Assembly: GCA_009809945.1 (NCBI GenBank)
Contig: WTPW01000421.1
Span: 368,869-432,868, forward strand
Direction: 5' to 3'
Length of the DNA stretch: 64,000 nucleotides
Source: Gigaspora margarita
Lineage: Eukaryota > Glomeromycota > Glomeromycetes > Diversisporales > Gigasporaceae
This document shows positions 56,213-64,000 of the stretch, in pieces. The position numbers and the translations under genes were made by a program. Every line of letters starts with the position of its first letter. Positions within the stretch are counted from its first letter, which is position 1. The notes beneath the pieces were generated by a model that did not search any database, had not been told where the DNA came from, and saw only the letters and a program-made list of their open reading frames with translations.

Positions 56213-56548
56213 TAAAAAGTCTAAATTTTACTATGTAAATTGATAATACTTGCTTAAGTAAACTTGTTTAGAAGATTAAAATGTATATACACTAAAATTT
56301 TTCTCCAAATTAGAAAAATTTTATTATTTGTTTTTAATTTTTATATTCAACTAAAAAATTAAAATCTTTTTAAAGAATATGTTTGACGAATGTAAAAATT
56401 AAAAGTCAAATAATTAAAAGTTCTCCAATTTGGATAAAATTTCAGAATATATGTATTTTGTTTTTTTAAACAATTTACTTAAGTAGATTTTATCAATTAC
56501 ATAGTAAAATTTAGACTTTACTATATAGTGACTGCTTGTGATCATTGA
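56213..56548. repeat. single palindrome of the 410-1405 family
   Basis: Arms mirror around ~56370 with TTTTTAATTTTTATATTC and its complement at the centre and CTAAATTTTACTATGTAAAT outward. This gives the natural limits of one element of the family. Confidence 0.75.
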
Positions 56549-56617
56549 ATTTAATCTGATTCGAATCTGATCCAACCTGCCTGGTTGGGTCAGACCCAAG
56601 TTGAGTAGGGTTAGACC

Positions 56618-57024
56618 AAGGATAATAATTTTATACTGCAATAAACCATGAATTATACATGCAATAAAAGTAAATTATGCACCTTGATGCACATACATTT
56701 TTTATAATTATGTGCTAGTTTGCGCCAAAATTTCATGTTTATGCATAATTATGCAGGCCAATACACAAAGACTTAGTATAGAACCCATTATTCAAAATAC
56801 TTCAGGACTTTTTCAATTTTTTTTTTGACCTTGCTTATCTTTTGTATTGATTAATTTTCTATTCTGAATCATTTGGAATTGTACTTAACGATCCAATTAT
56901 GCAAAGATTACTTAATAGCAATATACATTACAGCATTATATAGCAAATCTAACTTATTATATATTATCTATCATATTATGCAAATTATGTAGTTTTATAC
57001 AAGTTGTATAAGATTATCATCCCT
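56618..57024. repeat. hAT-like TIR element
   Basis: CAAGGATAATAATTTTATAC and the complement of GTATAAGATTATCATCCCTG are terminal repeats. GGTTAGAC/GGTCAGAT are possible 8-bp flanks with two differences. The interior repeats GCATAATTATGCA words. Confidence 0.6.
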
Positions 57025-57240
57025 GGGTCAGATCTGACCCAGCTAAGACTCCTAGTTCTAACCCAGGTCAGATAACCTAATCCAACAAATCACGGATCAG
57101 AAATTGGTATAACCCAGGTCAAACAAGGTCTAAAATAATAAAAAAATTCATAAGCCTGTTTGATATATAATTTGCTATATGACATAGTATGCATTGTATA
57201 AAATAAACCAAAAAAAAAATCCTAAGCCCATTTAATATAT

Positions 57241-57472
57241 AGGGTTTTTGCCAAAAATAACCTATAGGACTATGTAAATTTTAAGAATAAAAATTAAAAT
57301 TTCTAGCCAACCAGTAATTCAATTCAAATAAACTCTTTTTTTTTTGTAAAACTCACTAAGCTCTAAGAAATAAAAAAAAGTTTATTTAAATTAGATTACT
57401 GGATGTCTAGAATTTAATTTTTATTCTTAAAATTTGCATAGTCTTATAAGGTCATTTACAAGGCAAAGACCC
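57241..57472. repeat. palindromic MITE inside a short tandem repeat
   Basis: GGGTTTTTGCCAAAAATAAC and AAATTTTAAGAATAAAAATT are mirrored at the right by ATTTTTATTCTTAAAATTTG and GCAAAGACCCC. It is flanked by copies of ATAAGCCCATTTGATNTGTA (about 57145, 57212, 57543). Confidence 0.7.
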
Positions 57473-57651
57473 CACATAATTAGTCATATGGCACATATGC
57501 ATTGTATGAAATGAGCTAAAAAAAATCAAAAATCAAAAAATTTATAAGCCCATTTGATGTGTAATCTGCTATATAGCATAGTACACATTGTATGAAGTAA
57601 TCAAAAAAATTTTAAAAAAACATTCTTTTTTTTTTATTTTTGCATTAATAT

Positions 57652-58087
57652 AATCTGCCTGTCAACTAGAGAGTGATTGCAAAATGTGGCATCTTCCATC
57701 TAAAAATTTTTTTACTACTAAGTTAATAATACATGTCCACTAATTGAAAGTTGTAGAGCTCATTTGAGGCACATCTAATAGTGGTTAGATCATCCAAACT
57801 GGTCCAGTAGAAGGTAAGATATCATCGAAAAACAATTAGCTGACTATATAAAATCTCTAAGTAAACTATATTTGTTTATATATAGATTTTATATAGTTAT
57901 CCAATTGTTTTTTAATGATATTTTGCTATTTACTAGGCTGATTTGGATAATCTAACTACTATTAAATGCATCTCAATGAGCTTTATAACTTTCAATTAGT
58001 GAACATGTATTATTAACTTATTAAGAAAAAAATTTTTAGATAGAAGACACCACATTTTGCTATTACTCTCCAGTTGACAGGCAGATT
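57652..58087. repeat. palindromic element of the AAGTTGTAGAGC family
   Basis: AATCTGCCTGTCAACTAGAG at the left is mirrored by CTCCAGTTGACAGGCAGATT at the right, and the arms continue to a centre near 57872. It contains GAAAGTTGTAGAGCTCATTT like 24586-25149. Confidence 0.85.
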
Positions 58088-58587
58088 ATCAATTAATTGA
58101 CTTTGAATTGCCTTATCTATTGTATGAGAATTGTTTAACCAAACATCACATAGCTACCTAGTTTAATTATTATCTAAACCCAGTATTGTCATTTGGACAA
58201 TTTAAGCAATATTTGAACAGAATTTAATATCACAATTTTATTAAAATAACTTACTTTAATCTACTTTAATTATTAATTAAAAGTATTAAAGTTTCTCAAA
58301 ATTAACTTTTACACATATGTATACATTTTAGAATAGATTTATTGAAGTCTGATAAAAGTTGAACTGTCTACCAAAAACTTCAAAATACTCAGATATCAAA
58401 AATGTACAATACTGCTTGAACTCGATCATGTTCATAATTTGAACCAAACTTAGACTGAACAAATATTTCAAATTCGAGTTCAGTTCAGGTTCATAAATTC
58501 TAGATTCAGTTTAGGTTCAAGTTTGAAGATCTGCAAAATTTAAAGTTTGGATTCTGGTTCGACCAAACCCAAACTAAATCCAAACTG

Positions 58588-59232
58588 AACTGAACCCAAC
58601 TTTTTTTTTTATTTTAACCCTAGAGCTATGCTAGGGGCACTGTTGGCGCTTCTTTTATTAAGGTCAATTTTTGGTTATGGGATCTCTATACACGAGTCCC
58701 TACTTTTTTTTGTACATATTTGTAATGATCTACATCTATGCATTTTATTACTATTTTTACCGTGGCTAACCGGTACTAAGCCTTCCTAATTTTTATTGTT
58801 TTTACCATGGCTAATCGGTACTAAGCCATCCTATTTTTATTCAACCAGAGTCATCCGGCGGTGTCATCGGCATCTGACCCATTTTGAATCTTCTAGAACT
58901 TTTTTGTCCCCGAGGCAGGAAACAGATCAGAACGAATCCTCGTTAGGGCAGACTACTCCATGCTCTGTCCAATTCAACCTGGAGCAGTTATCCTTCCGTT
59001 TCGGGTAATTCCAGTCGATCATTAAACAAAGAACAGGTCAACTGCAAACCCAATGTGGCTGTGCTGTCCAAACGTGGTCCTGGCATTCTAATTCAAGTCG
59101 TCCTTCACATGATCATGTGTAGTTATTTCGCCATTCGTAAGACTTGAACTGGTGACCTTGCGCTTGAAGCGGTTAATGTCCTGGGAGCGCAACCACTATG
59201 CTATCGACCCGCAGGACAACTGAACCCAACTT
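58588..59232 (-). mobile_element. tRNA-derived SINE with poly(A) tail and 15-bp target duplication
   Basis: On the minus strand the body (59217-58603) starts CCTGCGGGTCGATAGCATAG. It has an A box TAGCATAGTGGTTGCGC and a B box CAGTTCAAGTC within the first ~80 nt, the RNA polymerase III promoter of a tRNA-derived head. It ends in an A-rich tail (plus-strand T run at 58601-58610). AACTGAACCCAACTT is repeated exactly at 58588-58602 and 59218-59232. The body is markedly less A+T-rich than the surroundings. A ~43-bp segment (TACCGTGGCTAACCGGTACT; 58755-58789 and 58798-58838) is duplicated. An open frame at 58796-59008 is antisense to it and not a gene. Confidence 0.9.
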
Positions 59233-59251
59233 CAAAACACTACTTATGGGA

Positions 59252-59582
59252 ATTTACTTATTTGTGCTAGTAATATAGCCCAAAAAAGAAAATTTAATTT
59301 TGTAAATAAACAAAATGTGTAAAAATGCAAAGTTAGGGTTAGGAAATTAGCTTTAGGAGGTATAGCTATAGATAGTTGCCTATTGTATATAAAATTTCGT
59401 CCCTTATATTTTTAATTAGTGCATAAAGGTTGATTTAAACACTAGTTTTGGCATATTTTCAATTTTTTCTTCTTTTGCAGTGTTCGGGATTCATATCAGG
59501 CTGATCTGAAATGATCAAAATTCGAACTCACTGATTTGTAGTTGCCTTTTTAGAAGTTTGTATTACTAGCACAAATAAGTAA
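59252..59582. repeat. TIR element with TTTACTTATTTGTGCTAGTA ends
   Basis: TTTACTTATTTGTGCTAGTA at the left is mirrored by TACTAGCACAAATAAGTAAA at the right. A GTTAGGGTTAGG tract lies at ~59330. The plan is similar to the telomere-tract elements but with different ends. Confidence 0.8.
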
Positions 59583-59597
59583 AGCCCTACTTATGGG

Positions 59598-59867
59598 TAG
59601 GGTTCCTCAAACTCAAATCAAATATTAAGCATATTATATTTGAATTTGATCAAATCAAATAAGCCTTGATTTGAATTTGATTTGAATTAAAAATTTTGAA
59701 TTGATTTGATTGGAAATTTTACTTATAAATTATCAAATATTTCAAATATTTGGTCAAATCAAATCAAATATTCATTAATTTGAACTTGATTTGATTTGAA
59801 AATTCTGTATTTGAATTTAATTTGAGTTCAAATTTTTGATCAAATCAAATCAAAATGCAGAACCCTA
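59598..59867. repeat. hAT-like MITE with exact 8-bp duplication
   Basis: TAGGGTTCCTCAAACTCAAA at the left and GCAGAACCCTA at the right, with CTTATGGG flanking both sides (59590-59597 and 59868-59875). It is filled with CAAATCAAAT/ATTTGATTTG subterminal words. Confidence 0.88.
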
Positions 59868-59875
59868 CTTATGGG

Positions 59876-61545
59876 CATGGTAATTCTATTTGCTATAGCC
59901 CCAATCTAGTTTTGCACCTGGCATTCAGTTGTTATTGTTTGTTTATTCCCTCTTTTGCAAACAATATATTTAGCTCAGTCTTAGTACTGATAATATTATG
60001 GTACAGGCATATATAATTTTGGGTTTGTTATTAATGAAAAGTTTGCTTTCATCTAAGTACCTCAAGATATAGGAAACCACTTCTGACTTTCATTTAAAAG
60101 TATTGTGATCATAGTAAGTCAGAAGCAAACTTTCCAAAAATAATAGAGCTAGTCTAAAACTCATATATTTATTAAAAAGAAAAAAGTATATAATATCCTC
60201 CTTTCTGCTTCAATAAAAATTAACTCACAGAGAGTTCAAAATAGAAAAAACTTAAATAAAGTTAAGCTCTAACTTTCAAAATAAGAATAGAAGTGTTAAG
60301 AAGTTTTCTCTTGTTCTTTAAACCTTGTTTGTAATAAAATCGCTTATTAAACCTACCTAGTACCTATAGAATATTTGTTATTCTAAGTTAAAGTTGTGTC
60401 GCTAATTGTGACTTCATAACCTACATTTTGAACTCAATTTAGTTTACAACCCAGTTAAAGAAAAAAAGATCGAATTAATTATTTTTAAATAAAACTATCT
60501 ATCAATTAAACACTTTAATTACCTAATTTATTGAACAAGCAATTTGATATTGTTCAATTAATCAACTGCATTAACCCAAATTCACACTTGTTCATATAAC
60601 AATTATTAATAATACTAGATAGCTATATGATATCATCATGCAAAACCAAGAACACAAGAAACTAATAGTTGTTTTGAATGTTTAATATTATAAAAAAATA
60701 TGCACTTTATTATTAACTCAATTAGCTATATAAGAGAAGAGAAATTCAATTATTCTTTGTTATTTTAGTTTTAATTATTTATTATTAATAGTCAACAAAA
60801 TGCTATCAATAGTTTAATATCAGTATTAATTAGATTTTTGATTTATTTTGTTATATGTTAAAGTGCAAAACAATAAGTGTATATATATACAAGTATTTAT
60901 ATAATTGTATATTTTATATATAAGGGGATAGTGGTTTTGTAGTTGAAAATAAACTAATGCAACTTTGCTAATATTTGGTATAGAGTTTTTTTTTATAATT
61001 AGAAGATTTCAAGTATTTATTGATTACAGATTTTTTTCATAATCAATAATGGCTTGACAAAACTAACAAAAAAGATTTTTTTTATTTGTATAAAGTAATC
61101 TTTATTTTTATAATTTTTCTGTAGCTATAACCTTATAGTTTTTTTTTATTAAACTTGAACTTTTTACTAACAAGCCAGAAATACAAAAATTTTTTTTTAA
61201 TATCTTGAATACCAAGTATCACTTTTTTTCTTATTTATACCTTGATATCAACATAAAGGAACATTATAAAACACTATTTAAGAGGTATCATTTTAGTTAT
61301 CTTATTATTATTACTCACTCTATTTAGCAATTCATTATGCTTACAATATAAAATAATGTACTGCTGAATAAAGCTACTATTTATAATACTAATTCAATAA
61401 TTATATAACAAGGATACATTTTTTGCCTAATTATACAAAGCATTCTTGATGCAAATATTTGGTAAATTATATGCACATTATGCTTTCATATAATTCTGGG
61501 CTCTAGAATATACATACCTATGTACATATTTAGATTTTTCTAAGC
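59876..61545. other. A+T-rich intergenic stretch, no gene seen
   Basis: No gene, array or clear inverted repeat recognised. Confidence 0.4.
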
Positions 61546-61801
61546 ATAATATATTGTAAAACTATATAGCAGTACATATCTAGTTTGATAAAGTTCATGT
61601 GTAAATAAATATAAATGGCTATAAAATGCATACATGAATTTGTCCTACAAAGAACAGTACTATATGCATACATATAATATATTGTAAAACTATATAGCAG
61701 TACATTTCTAGTTTGATAAAGTTTATGTGTAAATAAATATAAATGGCTATAAAATGGATACATGAATTTGTTCTACAAAGAACAGAACTATATGCATACA
61801 T
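61546..61801 (+). repeat. two-copy 128-bp tandem duplication
   Basis: 61546-61673 and 61674-61801 are near-identical (ATAATATATTGTAAAACTAT start), differing at a handful of bases. The minus-strand open frames over it only reflect the duplication. Confidence 0.9.
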
Positions 61802-61862
61802 ATATTGTTTAAATGCTGTTGGTTTTTTCTAATAAATCTATATAAAATCTTTAAACTACTGT

Positions 61863-62050
61863 AGGGTTCCAAAGTTTGATCTGGGTTTGATTTGAGTTTA
61901 ATCAAACTCCAAATCAAACCAAACTCAACTATAAATTTATAAAGTTTGAAATCAAACCAAACTCAAATAAAAAATAACAAATTTAAACCAACCCCAAATT
62001 TAATACTAAGTTTGATTTGAGTTTGACTTGAAGTTTGCAAACTAGTTGAG
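61863..62050. repeat. partial hAT-like element, related to 59598
   Basis: TAGGGTTCCAAAGTTTGATC at the left followed by dense TTTGATTTGAGTTT/AAATCAAACC words. No matching right end is visible, so it is truncated or decayed. Confidence 0.55.
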
Positions 62051-62325
62051 TTTGAATAATATAAATTATTTTTATATTTTAAACAAGTTTCTTAATAATG
62101 AACTATACTTTTAGCAATAAATAAACTTGCTTAGCACTCAAAAATACATTATTTTGTATTTACTATCAGGGATGATACTGAAATCAGATGATGATGAAAT
62201 CCATGTGATCTCTGTATCATTTGATTTTCTAAATTTCTGAAAATTGTTGATCTACACTATGTAATCAAAACAATCAAATGGGGTCAGTTAGAGTGGGTTG
62301 GGGTTAATACCTATATATTGTATAA

Positions 62326-62531
62326 ATCGCATTCTTAATATCTATATATAAAAGACCTTCTAACTGTATCAAAAAGGTGACCCTAACCCTAAACCTAAAC
62401 ATGAGGCAAATTTTTTTGTTAGTATGCTTTTTACCTCATGGTTAGGGTTAGATTTAGGGTCATCTTTTTGATACAGTTAGAAGGTCTTTTATTTATAGAT
62501 ATGTATTAAGAATGCAATTTATGTAGCATAT
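62326..62531. repeat. palindrome with TTAGGGTTAGATTTAGGG core
   Basis: The arms TGCATTCTTAATA, AAAGACCTTCTAACTGTATC and AACCCTAAACCTAAAC are mirrored exactly in the second half, around ~62425. Telomere-like words sit near the loop. Confidence 0.85.
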
Positions 62532-62966
62532 AGGCATACCGACCAGTAGGGTCCAGAAAAAAAGCCCAGTTTATTTTTGAATTTTTGAAGCCTATAAAAA
62601 CAATATTACACAAATAGTGCTTAAGCTGAAATTAGTATATATAATTAGTATAATAAACTCGCTTTCACCAAATGGGCTGTATTTGTATTTCTCATGTGCC
62701 TGCTACTAGTAGCAAGTCTTCAAAGTCTGTTGAAACAGGCCAGGTCGGGACAGGCCTAGGCCTGACTTACCTGACTTTGAAGGCTTGCTACTAGCAGCAG
62801 ACTCATGAGAAATACAAATAGATCCCACTTGTTGAAGTGAATTTATCATCTAATTATAAATACTAACTTCAGTTTAAGTACCAATTGTATAACATTGATT
62901 TTATAGCCTTCAAAAATTTCAGGTTATTTCAGGCTTTTTCTCCAGACCCTACTGACTGGTTATAGC
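62531..62966. repeat. palindrome with CAGTAGGGTCCAGA ends
   Basis: ACCAGTAGGGTCCAGAAAAA is mirrored by TTTTCTCCAGACCCTACTG. Inner arms TTTGTATTTCTCATG and CTGCTACTAGTAGCAAG pair. The centre near 62750 is G+C-richer (GGGACAGGCCTAGGCC). Confidence 0.85.
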
Positions 62967-63329
62967 ATTTGATCTAGTGTAGATTGATTGTTTATACAAT
63001 TTTTAGAAATTTTAGGAAATCTAATGATACAGAGATTACATGGGTTTCAGCATCATCTGATTTTAGTATCATCCCTAACATTTACTTATATTTAAATAAG
63101 TTTATTTAAAATCCAAAATTAAAATATATATTTTACTAACAGTCATAGAACATGCCCTCTTTAATTGTTGTCTATAATAAAATAGGATATTATAAGCATC
63201 TCCTACTAGAGATGCATCTTCCTAGGAGATATTTCTTTGACTTAGCATACTGATGCCAGATTAGGGGTCAGTTCATCCTGCACCCTCTATATAACAATGA
63301 TTATCAAAGATTGTTAATTATTGTTTTTT

Positions 63330-63500
63330 TTTATTACTATATTATAGTATTTTTTTTTAGCTTGTTGCTTTTTGCCATTGGTGTCCTTGTCATTGTTGTT
63401 GTCTTGTTATTACTAGTGTCTTGTCATCATTGGTATCATTATTGGTGTTATTGTTATCACTGGTATTATTGTCATTATTGGTTTGGTGTTACTATTAGAT
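63330..63500 (+). repeat. degenerate T(T/G)-rich simple repeat
   Basis: TTATTGTTATCACTGGTATT-like degenerate triplet sequence. The open frame 63311-63535 over it encodes only a Val/Leu/Tyr-rich low-complexity product and is not called. Confidence 0.6.
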
Positions 63501-63639
63501 TTTATAATTTATTTTGTATTACTGGTGACTTGTGAGGGGTCTTGCAGAATGTTCCTATGTGGTGCTCTTGCATGCCTCCCAACTTTTTTGTAGAATTTCC
63601 TTGCCATTATTGTGAATGTAATCTTATGTGTTTTATTGG

Positions 63640-64000
63640 TGTTTTTGTAGAATGGCTTTGCATTCTTTTTTGGTATACTTATAAGTAATCATGTGTGCTT
63701 TTTACTATAGATTTGGTTTTGATAATTTTAGCTCTTTACTAATCTTTTTTATTTTTTTAGGCATTTTTTCTTTATACAGGGCTTGTTTTGTCTTGCTTTA
63801 TTGGATCTGGGAATTGCCAGGATGTGGCTTTTGGTAAGTAGTTAGTTTTCTTTTTTTTTTCTTTTTTTTTTGTATATTTACTAACTATTCTTTTCTCTTC
63901 TTTGGCTTGTTTAGATTTTGTCAGACTGGAATCAGTGGCTCTTGGTAAGTAGTTTTCTTTTGATTTTTTTTCTTCCTTTGTTTTATTTCTGTATTTGCTA
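63640..64000 (+). repeat. pyrimidine-rich tandem array running off the window
   Basis: Units of ~112 bp repeat TGGCTNTTGGTAAGTAG followed by long T/C runs and TTTAGATTTTGTC (starts near 63824 and 63936). The vocabulary is like the left array at 26940-27560. The array continues beyond 64000. Confidence 0.6.

Larger units (their letters stand above)
56073..57054. mobile_element. hAT-like element with exact 8-bp target duplication
   Basis: Ends TAGGGGTATTA and TAAGACTCCTA are inverted. GTTCTAAC lies on both sides (56065-56072 and 57055-57062). GGGTCA/TGACCC words are dense at both ends. The end sequence resembles that of 40695-41700 (TAGGGCTGTTA). Two further elements are nested inside. Confidence 0.85.
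55817..59250. mobile_element. hAT-like element with GTTCAG/TTTGGGTTC subterminal repeats, enlarged by nesting
   Basis: The left end AGTGTTTCTAAAAACTAAAC and GTTTGAGTTCAG repeats answer CTGAACCCAACTTCAAAACACT at the right. ACTTATAG and ACTTATGG flank the two ends (8 bp, one mismatch). It holds the nested elements listed below and a SINE. No transposase. Confidence 0.65.
62167..63077. mobile_element. hAT-like foldback carrying two nested palindromes
   Basis: CAGGGATGATACTGAAATCA at the left is mirrored by TGATTTTAGTATCATCCCTA at the right. The inverted arms reach ~110 bp inward (GTAGATTGATTG and partner). Two separate palindromes fill the middle (62326-62531 and 62531-62966). Non-coding. Confidence 0.8.

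Noticed and set aside
58796..59008. 70-codon plus-strand ORF
   Set aside because: Antisense to a tRNA-derived SINE.
61530..61801. Minus-strand ORFs with repeated segment
   Set aside because: Reflect the 128-bp tandem duplication, with no family resemblance.

Overview
The window reads as nuclear DNA of an A+T-rich, repeat-laden fungus. Supporting signs are 72-115 nt GT-AG introns, a secreted proteinase-K-type subtilase, a membrane UDP-glycosyltransferase gene family member, a SPRY-domain fragment and a Ty3/gypsy retrotransposon. The style fits an arbuscular mycorrhizal fungus (Glomeromycotina, Rhizophagus-like). That placement is inference from gene families and composition, not from a marker gene.

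The window holds only one apparently intact host gene: a four-exon subtilisin-like protease on the minus strand (36768-38384) with a TATA box close upstream. Almost everything else is mobile DNA and gene wreckage. Positions 1-3850 carry small inverted-repeat elements and a mirror-image array. Positions 4005-14727 are a Ty3/gypsy LTR retrotransposon with nearly identical LTRs. Its pol region is broken by a foldback-like insertion (about 9965-11760), and it carries extra ORFs before gag and after integrase. Positions 17719-20100 are a Tc1/mariner-type element with a decayed transposase.

Positions 23287-32287 hold the most striking object. A UDP-glycosyltransferase gene on the minus strand has been split into at least eight recognisable coding pieces. 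The pieces are separated by inverted-repeat elements, which have grown further by nested insertion, and they carry two nonsense codons and two frameshifts. Two of the inserts belong to one family, lie in opposite orientation about 370 bp apart and target TA.

Positions 32900-36115 and 40215-44575 hold more terminal-inverted-repeat elements, including a three-level nest with a clean 8-bp target duplication. Positions 46390-47560 are a decayed tandem array. Positions 50342-54574 are a composite foldback element that contains an inverted minisatellite palindrome and a SPRY gene fragment. Positions 55817-59867 are nested hAT-like elements, one holding a tRNA-derived SINE with poly(A) and a 15-bp target duplication. 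Positions 61546-63077 hold a 128-bp tandem duplication and two nested palindromes, and the window ends inside a pyrimidine-rich tandem array.

Two structural themes recur. The first is foldback-like elements whose inverted arms are built from short tandem repeats (9965-11760, about 26940-28650, 50384-51197). The second is a family of elements of about 350 bp with related ends that carry an internal telomere-like CCCTAA tract. All coordinates of repeats were set by eye and may be off by several bases.
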